NCBI GenBank assembly: GCA_037957365.1
Contig: JARHVA010000123.1
Location: forward strand, 1,150,501 to 1,214,500
Source: Torreya grandis
Taxonomy: Eukaryota; Streptophyta; Pinopsida; Cupressales; Taxaceae
Reading direction: 5' to 3'
DNA length: 64,000 bases
The stretch's first letter is position 1. Every line of letters starts with the position of its first letter. A model generated the notes under the pieces. The model was not told the origin of the DNA, made no database searches, and saw nothing but the letters and a program-made list of their open reading frames with translations. Position numbers and translations under genes: made by a program. This document shows positions 36,113 to 49,336 of this stretch, piece by piece.

Positions 36113-37072
36113 TGTTAAGCATGAAATATATTGAGAGGGGGGGTGAATTAGTGTATTATAAATTTTTTACTTAATCTGATTTCTTTTCTTTAACCACTTA
36201 ATCACATATTCAAGATATGTAATAAATCTGAAACAATAACATGCACCACACAAAAGAGAGAGACATCAAATTTTTACGTGGAAACCCAAAGTGGAAAAAA
36301 CCATAAAGAATAATCTCAAGTATATGAATGAGCACCAACTCAAATTACAAAGTTCGCAAGCACTAACTTGCAGGAGCATCAACCCCTTTGCCGACACCAA
36401 CACAATAACTATTTGTGAGCACCAACCCTTCTTGTGTATAAAACACAACTATCTCTCAATGTTGCTTACTCAACAAATGATAGACCTCTACAATATCTCC
36501 TATTTTTCTCCCTTCTTTTTTTATATAAAATAATTACAAAACCATGCACTCTCTTGCATATAACAAATGGCTTCTCAAGCCTTTATTTATAGCTTTTCAA
36601 ATGACCTTTGGCATCCACCCTTTGTGTCCCTTCAATCCTCATGGAAAATAGTGTCAAACTTGCATGACCCTTCGTATCCTTGCATTTGAAAAGTCATATG
36701 GTAACCCTTCATAAGCAAATGCGTCATTTTTTTTTTTATCTTTATCTTGATGACCTTTCAAATTTCTTAAGGTGACTCTTCATAGAAAAATGTGCCATAC
36801 CCTCTTTTGTCTTCACTTGGTGACTCTTGGAATCCTCAAGATGACTATTCATGAGAAAATGTGTCATATTCCTCTTTTGTCTTTATCTCGTGACTCTTTG
36901 ACTTCTCCATGAGCCTTCTTTTGACTTTTATACAACCAAAAACATATTCGTTAATATTAAATAAATATTAGCACACATTAACCAAGATATGAATATTAAA
37001 AACACTATTAAATGCAATGGAGCTTTTATCATCAATGCTAGACTTTTGACATCAATGACAATATTTCCAATA
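36113..37072 (-). repeat. 3' LTR of element C
   Basis: The plus-strand ends are TGTTAAGCATG and TTTCCAATA; 960 bp. It matches 42309-43253 block by block, including AGCACCAACTCAAATTACAA and the GACATCAATGACAATATTTCC end. Confidence 0.92.
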
Positions 37073-37085
37073 GTCTCCCCTTTTA
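37073..37085 (-). other. Polypurine tract of element C
   Basis: ATAAAAGGGGAGAC on the minus strand abuts the 3' LTR start. Confidence 0.7.
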
Positions 37086-37324
37086 TCATTGATAGCAACC
37101 TCAAACTGAAACTGCCACATCTTGAAACTTGTATTGCACATGTCAATATGCACATACTACCATCTGAAAAACATATAATAACTCCTCCTTACTGTAGCAA
37201 TTTGTATTTGTTCTCTGTACCTATTTTTGTTCTTCTCCCCCTTTGATATCAATGGTAAAAGGCCTATCCTGGAGCTAACACTTTGCTTCCCCTCAATTAA
37301 TACTGATCCTCAATGGCAAGAAGA

Positions 37325-38040
37325 AAAAGAAATTACTCCCAACTTCTCCCGCAAATACTCAAATATGTCTTTTGGTAGTGCTTTTATGAAAATATCTACA
37401 ATCTGCTCTGTAGTATTGATATATTTCATCTTAATCTATTGGTCTACAACCTGCTCTCTCAAGAAGTGATATCTGATGAGATTATGTTTTATTCTTGAAT
37501 GCATCACTGAATTCTTCAAAATATTAATAGCACTTGTGTTATCACAAAAATTAGAAATAGAGTCATCATATTTTACCTTGATATCTTTCAAAGTTTGCTT
37601 CATCTAAAGCACTTGAGTGCAACACAATACCACTGTAATATATTCTACTTCAACTATAAAAAGTGATACTGAATTTTGTTTTTTGCTTAGTCATGATACT
37701 AAGTTATCACTGAGGAAGAAAGATCTTTCACTTGTACTCTTTCTATCATCCAAACAACCTACCCAATCTGAATCTGTATAAGCAACAAAAGTGAAATCTC
37801 TTCTTGTGAGATACCACAATCCATAATCCAATGTTCCCTTGATATATTTGAATATTCTCTTTACCAATTGAACATGACTATTTTTTGGAGCTGATTGATA
37901 TCTTGCAATCATACCTACTGCATGCATGATGTCTGGTCTTGATGCTGTCAAATATAAAAGACTACCAATCATTGATCTATACAAAGATTGATCTGCAATA
38001 GGTGAATCTTCATCCTTACCTTATTTTCTATAATCATTGG
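37325..38040 (-). pseudogene. copia RNase H of element C, decayed
   Basis: RNase H removes the RNA strand during reverse transcription. The piece 37691-37984 reads MYRSMIGSLLYLTASRPDIMHAV, then APKNSHVQLVKRIFKYIKGT, then VAYTDSDWVGCLDDRKSTS, with the first catalytic aspartate in TDSDW. Beyond a stop the reading goes on as LSKKQNSVSL, VEVEYI (the glutamate), CCTQVL, FCDNTSAINI (aspartate) and ends LPKDIFEYLREKLGV. Stops occur at several points. Confidence 0.85.
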
Positions 38041-38159
38041 TGTGCCAACTAGTGCACAATCCTTAAAACCAAATTTATTCAACATTTCTTTGGCATACTT
38101 ATTTTGAGATATGAAAATTCTTTTATCTGATTAAAATATTTGCAACCTTAAAAAAATGA

Positions 38160-38760
38160 TAATTCTCTAAGCATAGACATCTCAAATTATTTTTGCCTAT
38201 TATCAGAAAATTGTTTTCATTTTTTCAATGTTTCCTCAAAAAATGATGTCATTAACATATACCACAATAATCAATTGATGCTAACCTTCTATTTTGATGT
38301 AAAGATTACTATCAGCAAATCCTCTTTTGAAACTTTGATCCTACAGGTACTTATCAAGTCTTGCATACCAAGCTCTAAGAGCTTGTTTCAATCCATACAG
38401 TGCTTTTTTCAATCTGCATACATGACTACTAACATTCGAGAGAATAAATCTCTCAAGCTTCTCAATGTAGACTTTTTCTTTTAGATTTCTATTTAGAAAG
38501 GCAGATTTGACATTTATCTGAAATACTTTGAAATTTTTTAACATTGCATATGCAAAAAACATTCTAATAGCCTCTAGCCTTGTCACTGGTGCAAAAGTTT
38601 CTTTAAAATCCATTTCTTCAATCTGAGCATATCCTTTACATATTAATCTTGCTTTATTCTTAGTCACTTCTCTATTTTCATTTAACTTATTTCTGTAAAC
38701 CCAATTTGTTCCTATCACATTGTGATATTTTGGTCTAGGCACTAATTCCCAAGTATCATT
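38160..38760 (-). pseudogene. copia reverse transcriptase of element C, active site changed
   Basis: Blocks in order: [61 protein letters not shown] (motif A; the usual D of DVKSAFLNG is N) and [20 protein letters not shown]. After a frameshift come ADSNLYIKI and VVYVNDIIF. The last is the catalytic YVDD box with its first aspartate read as N (AAT; complement at 38251-38253). Two catalytic aspartates appear lost, so the enzyme is inactive even apart from the frameshift. Confidence 0.85.
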
Positions 38761-38899
38761 CTTTTCTATCTGATTTAATTCTTCATCAATTGCCTTAACA
38801 CAATTCTTATCATGTCTAGCTTCTGGAAAGTTTTAGGCTGAATTTTAGATAACAAAAAAAAATTAATTTGATCAGATTCACTTACCATCATTTTTCTGG

Positions 38900-40310
38900 T
38901 GTGAATTCCTTCATTTATGTCCCCAATGATGTCACTTTCATTATGATTTCTCTAGACATTTAAATGGGGTTTTGATGTCTTTTTTTTCTCATCTTCATCT
39001 GATTCTTCAAAATCTTCTTTTTCAATGATTTCAAAAATGTCTATTGGATCACTGATTCTTTGTGCTCCATCTTCTATCCTGACACTTGCACTTTCAACTA
39101 TTTTCTCGATTCTTTTGTTATAACATTTATAAGCTTTATTTTTGAAAGAATAACTAAAAAATATACCTTTATCTGCTCTAGATTGAAACTTACTCAATTT
39201 TTTATTGGTTCTCTTTATGAAGCATCTGCTACCAAAAACTCTAAAATAATCAACTGTAGTTGGTTTGTCTTTTCATAGCTCATAAAGAGTCTTGTCACTG
39301 TTGACTCTCAATAATGCTCTGTTCTGAATATACATTATTGTACCATTTGCCTCTCTCCAATATTTATTTGGTATCTTGGATTTATTTTGCATTGTTTTCA
39401 TCTCTTAAACTGTTCTATTTCTCTGTTCAACTACTCTATTTTGCTGTGGAGTTCTAGCTACTGAATAATGTCTCTTTATTCTATGGTCTTCACAAAACTC
39501 AATAAACTGATCTGACATGAATTCTGCTCCTCGATCTGATCTTAGGCACTTAATCTTCAAACCAATTTCATTCTCAACTAATGCTTTGAATGCTTTGAAA
39601 TGTCAGAAAGCTTATGATTTTTTCTTTAAAAATATTTTCCAAGTCATGTAAAAAACCATCAATAAGTAACATGAAATATTTCTCACCTTGAGTACTTTGA
39701 GTTTTCATAGGTCCACACAAATCAGTGTGAACAAGGTCTAACATCTGAGTGGTCGAGTATTATTTTGTTTTGAACCACCTTCTGGCCTGCTTTTCATGCT
39801 AACAAGGTTCACAAAGCATGTTGGATGGCTTTGTAATCTTTAAAAAAAATTGACTGCTTGATTTTTGCTGATGTTGACAAGATTATCAAAATTTGTGTTC
39901 TATTATCTTGTGCCATAACCAACTTTCTTCAATTTAACTCAAACATCTTTTACTTTTGATGTCTGATAACATATATAAATTATTGTCTGTTATTTTAGTA
40001 TCTGCAACCAACACAACTGATTTTTTTCTCTTAATTTCACAACCTTCTGTCTAAAATTTTAATATCTGCTCTTGATCACACATTTGACTTACACTCAAAA
40101 TATTATGCTTAAGACCTACTTACAAAATATTTTCAATTTTAGTTCTACCATTATCCAAACTTAGTGTACCTTTTCTAACATTTTTGGCAATAGTATTATC
40201 TTCGAATTTCACTGTGCCACCATTGATCTTCTTCAAGGTTATGAACTTGCTCGTCTCCTGTTGTGTTTTGAACATCCACTGTCAATAAACTATGACTTTT
40301 TTTCATTTCT
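38900..40310 (-). pseudogene. copia protease and integrase of element C, decayed
   Basis: The protease start, FIDSGCSKH, keeps the DSG active site (about 40262-40290), with a frameshift just after. Remnants of the PR-IN link, GLKHNILSVSQMCDQ, follow. In integrase, LCVDL-type and YFMLLIDGF remnants hold the first aspartate region. CLRSDRGAEFMSDQFIEFC (about 39500-39560) has the second catalytic aspartate, and the ARTPQQNRVVEQRNRT block (about 39420-39470) has the glutamate. The end reads YFRVFGSRCFIKR and then the 80-codon open piece 38952-39197. The zinc-binding HHCC part is badly worn. Confidence 0.8.
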
Positions 40311-40330
40311 TGCATGCAAAGGTGTATGTA

Positions 40331-42242
40331 CTAACATAGACTTTTCAAGTTGTTTCTTCTGCCATGAACTTGTCTGAACTTTTTTCTTGATGAATGGAAC
40401 CTTGAAATTTTGGTCCTTGACTGACTCGAACATGCTTCTACATACCAGGCTATGTGTCTGAAGTTATTGCACTTGTAACATATTATGGCCTCTTCATTAA
40501 ACCCTGATAGAGGAGCAAAAAAGTTGTGATTTTTGTTTGAGTTTGCATGAGTTTTCTTTTCCTTATTTCTGAAATTGTTAGCTTTTTTTTGACATTTGAT
40601 TTTCTTATGACCATATCCATTATAATAAAAATAGTAACCATAAAAATATGACCTGTTTGTGTATCTCTGATCTGATTGTCTTTTGTAGCTCTGTTCCTTC
40701 CAGCATTCTTTATTTGAGATGTCTTCTATATTCTTAACTTTTCTTTTTATTTTCTCTTTTATAAGAGCTTCAACATAGCTTTTTCTTTTTTCTGTGTTAA
40801 CCTTGTCTTTGAAAGTAGTTGCTTCTTTTTTCTCTTTTTTAAATTTGATCCCTGTCTTATCTAACACTGATCTTTGACTTTATGATATCTTATTCAACAT
40901 ATTAGTGTTATTCTCAAATTTTGAATCATTGGCTACTCTATCATTGATTGCTTTATTTATTTCCTCAAAATTTGTTTTTAAAGAAGTAATTTTAATAACA
41001 TACCTTTCACATTCTTCACTTATTTTTTGCAATTGTGCCGTTAGATCTTTTTCATTTTTCTTGGTTTCTTCAAAATGTGTTTGTAGATCTTCAATTGTTT
41101 TCTTTGACTCCTTTTCATTTTTATCGATCTGGAGCTTTAATCTTCAATTTTTTTTAAGAGCTTTTAACTTTTTTAATGCACAAACGAGCTCTCCTTCCAG
41201 ATTCACTTCGACTTTATCTTGTTCTTCTTCTTGATCATTTGTACTTTTGTTTATAGAGACATCTTCATGTATGGCCATGAATAAAATCTCTTCTTCTTCT
41301 AAATCACTGGCTCCACTATCTTCGACTGAGCTAGATCTTTAGAATACAAATTCTTCTTCTCAAATCTCTTCTTGAATTTTCTTTTGAAATTCTTCTTGTA
41401 TGTAGACTTTCCTTCTCATTGTCACTATTACCCTTATCTAGGCACTTAGTTACAAAATGTTTAATCTTTCCACAATTAGAACATTTAAAAGGTGATTTTT
41501 CTTGATATTTACTATGCTATTTTTCGGCTTGTGAATAAATAGAGCTCCATTGTCATCTTCATCATCACTAGAACTGTCATTTGATTCTTAAATCTTAGTT
41601 TTCTCTTTCTTTGATGTCTTGAAAGTAGCTTATCTTTTTGAAGGTTTCTTTTGTTCGGTCCGCATCTCATATGCCATAAGAATACTATGTAGCTCATCCA
41701 TTTTTAGCTTGGTTAAAATTTTCATCTCTTCAATTGCTGAAACTTTTGCATTATATCTCAATGATAGAGATTTCAAAATTTTTTGTACCACAATAGATTT
41801 TTCTAACTTTTCTCCAAAATTTTGAATCTGATTAACTGTTTGATCAACCTGCAAAATATAACTTGCTATATTTTTTTCCTCTTCCATCTTTAAACTCTCA
41901 AACTATCTTTTGAAAGTCTGAAGCTTAGCTTGCTGAACCTTTCCATCACCTTTGTAAATATTTTCAAGTTTCATGAGCAGATTTACATTGCATGACTTTA
42001 ATAAATTTTGATTCACATAAATCACATAAAATATCATTTAAAGCTTTAGCATTATTTTCACTTTTCTTTTTTGTCGGAGTAGTTACAAGTGTCTATGGCT
42101 CTTCATATTCCTCTACCACTGCTTGCCAAATATCGAATCCAAGGGCCATCAAATAAGTCATCTTTATGTTCCAAAAAGCATAATTTGTCCCATCAAACAA
42201 ATGTGTTTTATTTATAGAAAAGCATTCATGTGATCTAGCCAT
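40331..42242 (-). pseudogene. copia gag of element C, decayed
   Basis: gag forms the particle and binds RNA. From the ATG at 42240-42242 it reads MARSHECFSINKTHLFDGTN and then NYAFWNIKMTYL, the start of the UBN2 capsid domain. A later part is open at 41630-41887 (ASYILQVDQTVNQIQNFGE, VVQKILKSLSLRY, LHSILMAYEMR). A first zinc knuckle, CSNCGKIKHFVTKC, lies near 41440-41490. The C-terminal part (40331-40867) has two worn knuckles, the last CYKCNNFRHIAWYVEAC. This gives the family's full gag plan, of which the 1-29599 array keeps only the second half. Confidence 0.8.
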
Positions 42243-42291
42243 CATGCTTTTCCTGATCTACTTTCAATATGTAAAACTTTTTCAAAAGAAA

Positions 42292-42308
42292 CCTGCTCTA
42301 ATACCAAT
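42292..42308 (-). other. Primer binding site of element C
   Basis: ATTGGTATTAGAGCAGG on the minus strand follows the 5' LTR. It has one change from the TGGTATCAGAGC consensus. Confidence 0.8.
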
Positions 42309-43253
42309 TGTTAAGCACAAAATATACTGAGAAGAGGGTAAATCAATATATTATAAATCTTTTATTTAATCTAATTTTTTTCTTTAACCACCTAAGCACA
42401 CATACAAGAAATACAATAAAACTGAAACAATAACATGCACCACACAAGAGAGAGAGAGAAAGACACTAAATTTTTACGTGAAAACCCAAAGTGAGAAAAA
42501 CCAAAGAGAACAATCTCAAGTATATGAATGAGCACCAACTCAAATTACAAAATTTGCAAGCACCAACTTGTAAGAACACCAACCCCTTTGTTGAGCACCA
42601 ACACAATAATTATTTGTGAGTACCAACCCCTTGAAAATATTTGTGAGCACCAATCTACAGGAGCATCAACCCCTCGTGTATAAAACACAACTATCTCTCA
42701 ATGTTGTTTACTCAACAAATGATAGAACTCTACAATATCTCTTACTTTTCTCTCTTTTTTTCTTATATAAAACAATTACAAAACCATGCACTCTCTTGCA
42801 TATAACAAATGGCTTCTCAAGCTTTTATTTATAGCTTTTCAAATGACCTTTGACATCCACCCTTTGTATCCCTTCAATCCTCATGGAAAATGGCACCAAA
42901 CTTGCATGACCCTTTGTATCCTTGTACTTGAAAAGTCATATGGTGACCTTTCAAATTCCTTAAGGAAAAATGCGTCATAATCTCTTTTGTCTTCACTTGG
43001 TGACTCTTGGAATTCTTCAAGATAACTCTTCATAGAAAAATGCATCTTATTCCTCTTTTGTCTTTACCCCATGACTCTTTGACTTTTCTATGGACCCTCT
43101 TTTGACTTTTATGCAATCAAAAATATATTCGTTAATATTAAATAAATATTAACACACATTAGCCAAGATATGAATATTAAAAACACCATTAAATGCAATG
43201 GGGCCTTTATCACCAATGTTAGACTTTTGACATCAATGACAATATTTCCAACA
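42309..43253 (-). repeat. 5' LTR of element C
   Basis: The plus-strand ends are TGTTAAGCACAAAATA and TTTCCAACA; 945 bp. It is followed by the target duplication CCTTT. Confidence 0.93.
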
Positions 43254-43501
43254 CCTTTTGTTTTGTTCCACTCTAAGAAATCCTTTTTTGGATTCATATT
43301 CGTCAATCTTTTATCCTCAAAGCCCCAAGGGTCTTTCGATTTTCTCCCTTTGCTTACCATTTTTACTGGATATTTAGGCCTCCTATCGGATTGAACAATT
43401 CTTTTTCAAAGGTTTGTTATGTGCTGAAAATTTATGATAAGTTTGTGTCGTGCATAGGGTTTAATCTAGAAAAATTGTAGAACCCTTTACACTCTGATTT
43501 G
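43254..43501. other. Short flank between element C and the LTR-B fragment
   Basis: This is 248 bases of single-copy-looking sequence and the continuation of the sequence at 36108 before element C inserted. A short minus-strand reading (RKSKDPWGFEDKRLTNMNPK) is open but I do not recognise it. Confidence 0.5.
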
Positions 43502-45388
43502 TGTTGGCAATATGATTGTCATTGATGTCAAAAGCGAGATAGTTAGCACTATGGATGTCATTGATGTCAAGAGAATTAGTCACAGACAGGATTGATGGAG
43601 AGGAACATGTTTTATAATTGCACAATTTGTAATATTATCATATAAAGTTGTCATGCTTTTACAAAGACTATTTCTGGATGTTTGCAGAGCAATTGATAGA
43701 AGATCCATTATGGGTTTTTCAAGTACATCTCATATGTATGGTCCGCAGGTTCAGATGAAGAGAAATGAGCCAAAAAATGACTTATTTTAGCTCTCAACCA
43801 TTACTAGGGTTTCTTAGTAAAACCCTATGGGTTTTAGTCATGGTGTTTACAAGCATTTCTATTTTTATGTTGACTGGATATAGGCTGGAACCGATCACTT
43901 AAGTTACAACTTAAGCCTTCTTCATTGTTGTGCAACTGACCCCTTCGACCTAGTGATTACCGACTTGGAGCAGTGATCAAAGACTTCAATATTTCCTAAG
44001 TCCTAAACTTAATATTTGTCTGAGCTTGATCAATAGTTAGCGCTTAATCGCATGATGTAGATCCAATGATGCACAATGAAGTCAATATATCAAAGGTACC
44101 TGAGAGTGAACGTGCTAGTGACATGTGTCACATTCATGGGAGCTTGTAAGATAGAGATCCAATGAGCATAGTAATCTATCAAAAGATCTAACGATGAGTG
44201 CGTGATCATGCAATAAAGATCAACAGAGCACGCGGAGTCAAAGAAGTCAAAGTGTCTGATGTTTAGCAAGTTAAAGACCAAGCTACTTTAAGGAGATCGA
44301 TGGTGCGTATGTGTTCTAAAGTATCAGGAAGCAGTGAGATGAGATCAAGTGCTTGATGTTTAATGATAAACAGAGGTAAAGTCCATGCTACTTTTGAAGA
44401 TCTAATGGCATGTGAGAGCTTGGATCAAAGATCAATGGATGCATTCTAAAGTTGAAACGTTAAAGTTCGGAAGCTCGTAAAGATCTGATGGAGTGCATGA
44501 GCATGTTAGAGTCTGATCTAATGGTTGTGTTTTAAATTTGATACAATTGAATGATGATTAGTGGATCATGGTCTGATACTTAAGATCAATGGTTAGTATT
44601 TAAAGATATGTTTATCTCAATGGTCAAGCGACAAAAAATTCAGAAAAAATGCATTATATGATACAAATAATGATATAGATCATTGTGATCGATCAAAATT
44701 GTGTAATATGGCTTGTACATCAAAACTAGAGCCTGATATATGCTAAAAATAGTAAAAGATATAGAATTATGATGGTGTGCATGAATTCAAGAAGCGGGAA
44801 ACCATTATTAAAGAAATATGACCTGAGTCCAAGAATGGAGCGTGATGTGTTAATGACAAAGTGTGAACATAGAAAAGATGTGAGACCTAGATCTAATACA
44901 CACACACACACATATATCATCTAGGATACACACTAAGTGTGGAATTAAGTCGAATTGAGGGGTAGAGAGGCAAAGAGGAAGAGAGGGAAGAAGTGCAGAG
45001 TATGAGTAGTTACAGAATAAGTCTATAACATAGAATTGGATTCAGTTTTGAAACAATTTTGTAATATGGAGTTGTAGCTCTATAATAGATTTGATTGGTA
45101 GGTGCCATCAGAAAAGCTAAGTTGGTGCTCAGTTAGGGAGTAGGTGCTCTTAAATCAGGAGTTTGGTATCTTGTTAGGGTCGGTGCCCTTAAACATTGTA
45201 ACCAGTGAGGTTTTAATTGTAAGGCTAGATTAGAATAGTAGATTTTAGCAGCTATTCTCACCGTGGTTTTTCTATATTGAGTTTTCCACGTACACTGAGT
45301 GTTATCTATTTTTGTGTGTGTGATCTCTGCGTATACTATTTAATTTGCATTAAAAGTATTAAAGGACTATTTTTAATCAATCTATAGT
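43502..45388 (+). repeat. LTR-B fragment, 3' end missing
   Basis: It begins TGTTGGCAATATGATTGTCATTG, the best kept start of this family in the window. It has the CATGATGTAGATCCAATGATGC block (about 44050), the CCTAGATCTAATACACAC/TATATCATCTAGG block and the CACCGTGGTTTTT block (about 45260). The sequence stops matching at TTTTTAATCAATCTATAG, about 60 bases short of the expected CAACA end. No PBS or coding region follows. Same family as 5620-8995 and 55961-58737. Confidence 0.8.
44888..44917. repeat. (AC)n/(AT)n simple repeat in the LTR-B fragment
   Basis: A run of ACACACAC followed by ATATAT lies where the sister LTRs have TTATATATA. Confidence 0.8.
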
Positions 45389-45412
45389 TGGTAATGGGAG
45401 AGGACGACACCT

Positions 45413-45433
45413 TATATATATATATATATATAT
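45413..45433. repeat. (TA)n microsatellite
   Basis: Unbroken TA dinucleotides for about 21 bases. Confidence 0.95.
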
Positions 45434-45844
45434 GGTGACATAAAGTCGACTATCTATTCACAGTTTGCCCTTGATTTTTGTAAGGGAAGGGCTATATCTA
45501 CATAGTGTGATGAGTCCAACAAAGGGTGATACAATCTTATCTGTACTCCAGAATTATTTTAGGGGGGCCTCTCCATGACGAAGGAGGATATAGTCTTATC
45601 AAGTCAACACAACACTCAAGTGATGAAAGGACATGGATATAGATAGGCCCTCTCCCCCAGCTAAATATTATAGGTCGTTAGGCCCCCTACAAAGGTGTGA
45701 GAAGTAGCAAACTAGTTGACCCCTCTATCTATATGGGGTCAAAGGCCCCAATTTATATATGGTACGAAAACCTACTCTATATGGTTGGACCTATCTCTAT
45801 ATAGCTTTCTTGGGGAAGGGAGGATGGGGGCAAGGTCCACTATG

Positions 45845-45867
45845 ATATATATATATATATATATATA
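45845..45867. repeat. (AT)n microsatellite
   Basis: Unbroken AT dinucleotides for about 23 bases. Confidence 0.95.
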
Positions 45868-48800
45868 AACTATAGTCTATAGTCAGCACTCTCCCGATAG
45901 ACAGAGGGCCCCCAATGGCCTATTTTATGTAACTTTACCGATAGAGGGGTAGATTGGCTCTTCATGATTGGGATCGATCGAATATCCTCAATTAGGATTA
46001 CGATCATACCAATACATGTCGGCTATCCTCGATTGAGAGCCCATAAAACACAACAAATAATAGCATTAGCAAAGTGGGATCGATTGAAAGCTAGTCAAAT
46101 AGACAAATTTTAAAGTGTATAGATAGATAGATAGAGATAGATTGACCCACTATTCCCCATTGGGATTGAAAGCCTATCCTGGACTAGGATTGACCCCTCT
46201 CTATATAGATCTCTATATAGAGAGTCTAGTTGGAATCGATGAGCTACAATGAGATTGAGAACCTATGTAGTCTACTTTATAGCTCCATAGAGAGAGACAG
46301 ACTCACTATGCTCAGTTGAAATTGATGGGAATCGACTAGTTGGCTATGATCATTCTGGATACCAAGCATAGAGATTGACCCACTATGTGTGATTGGGATA
46401 CTAAGAAATCGACTAGCTGGCTACAAGGTTGGTATTCAAAATAAAATAATGGTGAGCCTATCAATGAAGACCAACAATGCTCGATTGGGGTTGATAGAAA
46501 TATACTGTACCAGCCAACGATTCTTGATTAAATTCTATATTTAGGGTTGGGCCTACTAATGGGGATTGAACTGATATAGGAAATACACATTGTGGGATAC
46601 CAAGCATATGTTCGACTTGCTATGCTTGATTGGGATGATGAGGAATCGACTAACCAAATATTCTTGATTGATTTATATAGAGCCAATCCTGCTTGTCAAA
46701 AGAGAAAATTACCCGCCATTATATTGAATAATCTCAATTGGGATACCAAGCCTACCCATGAAAACAACATAGACGAGACCTACCAGTATATTGATTTGAA
46801 TATTTTCAATTGGGATTGATCGACTATGAGGCGATATATAGATATCTCTATAGTTGGGATACCGAGCTTACTAATCAAGATGGATAGAACCGCCATCCTC
46901 AATTGAATTCTATATATATATAGGGATGAGCCTACTTATCAAGGGGGGTCCACTGAATAGCTATCCTCTTTGAATTCTATATATAAATCACCGAGCCCAT
47001 TACATTCTCAATCGGGATATCGAGCACATTGTATTCTTAATCGGGCCCTCTATCTCTATGGGGAGCTTACTCATACTCATATAGAGCCATTGATGGGCTA
47101 TCTTTAATGGAATTATATCCCATATAGAGGGCCAAGTATAAATTCGGATTGATCAACTATCCTCTTAGTAGATTGAATTCTATATAGGGTTGAGCCTATT
47201 GATAGAGTTGGATCAAGAGCATATCGCTGATTCAGATTGATAGGTGGACCTAGTATGTTCAATTGAAGAACTGATAGGGATTGACCCGCTATTCCAATTG
47301 GGATACCAATCTCTCGACATATATAGTAAGTGATCTAATATAATCTCCAATCTTTCAATTATGCCTCGGGTTAGTATAGAGAAGATAGAGTTGACGAAAA
47401 GACAAGACTAAGGGACACCATTTTTTGATACAGATTGCATCTTGTATATCTCTATATCACCGAACACTGAACATTGATATTGACTGTCATGCCCTTACAT
47501 ATCCTTGTAGAGGGGGAGGGTCTCCCCTAGCTCCCCCTTCTCCACCCTATAGATTTATATGTATATCTATCCGGAGGGGTAGGCCCCTTATCTCTATATG
47601 GGGTGCTTCCCCATGCCTATATCTCTATTTGAATGGGGAGGGACTTAACATTTATATTCTATTCCATATAGGCTAGGTTAGGTTATAGGTTATTAACTAG
47701 GGAGGTCAGGAGTGGACATTTATACCCTAATCCATAGTTATGCTTGGTAGACCGAGGGCAAGCTATTATTTATGCCCTACATCTAATCTCTTGATTATCA
47801 AATGCTTGGTAGGCTGTGGTATTCCCTCGCCTTCCAGGTAGATATATAGGCGCTGGACAATTTATATATAGGGGCGGCTATATCAAGAGAGGGGCCCTTG
47901 CATTGACATCTATATGCTCTATTCAAGAGGCGGAGGGCATAGATGTAGATAAGGTATAGATATAAATAGGGTGGTGCCAACATCTATATGATCTGTTTGG
48001 AAGGCCGAGGGCTTCTAGTTGAGGGCAGCTATATTCTATAGGTGTCCCTCATGCTAACAGGTGAACATTTATGCTTTGCTTGGTAGGTGGAAGTATTCCC
48101 TTTTTGCTGACCCAAAAATTCTCTCAAGAGGCTAAGGGCCTTAATACCCCTTGACTTGACTACAAGGAGGTCGAGTGTCGCTAGATATTAATTTATATGG
48201 GCTTCCCCTCATGCCAACATCTATAGTCTATCCATCTTAGGAGGTTGAGGGCAAGGGAAGCTAGATCTATACAAGTGCCCCCATATATATGGCCTAACCA
48301 CTCTCTAGAAAGTTTAGGCCATATATAAATAAAGGGGGTTAGGTCAAGTGTTTTGCTATGCTCACCCCTACACTGACCACATCAATTTATGATCTAGAGG
48401 TTGAGGGTTACTATAGATAGATAGGCCCTCGCAACAACAAACTCTAGAGTAGATCTTATTATCTTGGAAGGCCAAGGCAAGGGCATGTATGCCCCTCAAC
48501 CTAACCACTCTATAGAAAGGTTATGTTCCTCTACTTATATGGGCTCGAGTGGTTCACTATGTTCACCCCTCAATTTCTCAATCAAGTGCCCCATAGAACA
48601 ATGCGGGCCCTCATGCCGGCATACATCTATATTTCTCTCAGGAAACTGAGGGCATAGATCTAGCTAGGCCCTCCACTGGCATACATCTATGGTTCTCTTG
48701 GGAGGCTAAGGACTACTATAAATAGATAGGTCATTGAGTCGACCCTATGTCGAATATATATATATATATAGCCCTCGATATGGAGATCGAGGGCCCCTAT

Positions 48801-49188
48801 CTCTATATGGGGCACTCCATCCCCCTTTATATATATGGCATTGAGGGTGGCTATATATACTTAGAACTAACTCTAACTAGATATGCCCCAATGGAGGAAA
48901 GCAGGTTGGTAGAGAGAAGTAGGCTAATATCCCATATATGAGGGGAGGGTGTAGATGGGCCTATCTACTATTACTATGCTTTGGAAGAGAATAGATAAAT
49001 AGGGTAGGGGTGGGGGAATGTGGCTATAGGCTATATGGGCCCAAATATCTATATTTAGTCACCCTTAACCCCAACCCTACCTTAGCCTCTATAAAAGGGG
49101 AGGGTGTCGAGTCCTCTCCCATTGGTTGAGAGCTATATAGAGTCAGTTAGGGCCCTCTACATGTAAGGTTCTTTCTTGAGGCTCGACT

Positions 49189-49336
49189 ATAAGTATAGAC
49201 AGTTTCCCTTAACCTCCTATTGTGGGTCGATCGGTGGCTTAGCAATATATGGTTGGCGGGCTCCTAAACTTAAAGTATATAATACCACTGATCGAGAGCC
49301 CTTCTTTAGACTAGACTATAACTATAGACTTATACA
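49189..49336. repeat. About 120-bp direct repeat, left copy
   Basis: ACTATAAGTATAGACAGTTTCCC, then CTCCTAAACTTAAAGTATATAATACC, matches 50551-50665 (ACTATGCTATAGAGAGTTGCCC, then CTCCTAAACCTAAAATATATAATACC). A third start, ACTATAACTATAGAC, lies at about 49314, just before the insertion at 49340. Confidence 0.75.

Larger units (their letters stand above)
36113..43253 (-). mobile_element. Complete but inactive copia element (element C)
   Basis: Both LTRs (36113-37072 and 42309-43253), a PBS, a polypurine tract and the copia order gag-PR-IN-RT-RNase H are present on the minus strand. The 5-bp target duplication CCTTT is perfect (36108-36112 and 43254-43258). Total length is 7.1 kb, normal for copia. 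All coding parts carry stops or frameshifts, and the RT active site is altered, so it cannot move on its own. Confidence 0.95.

Noticed and set aside
47425..48941. Short open frames in the satellite-like tract
   Set aside because: All are under 90 codons with odd compositions that follow from CTATATAG-type repeats.
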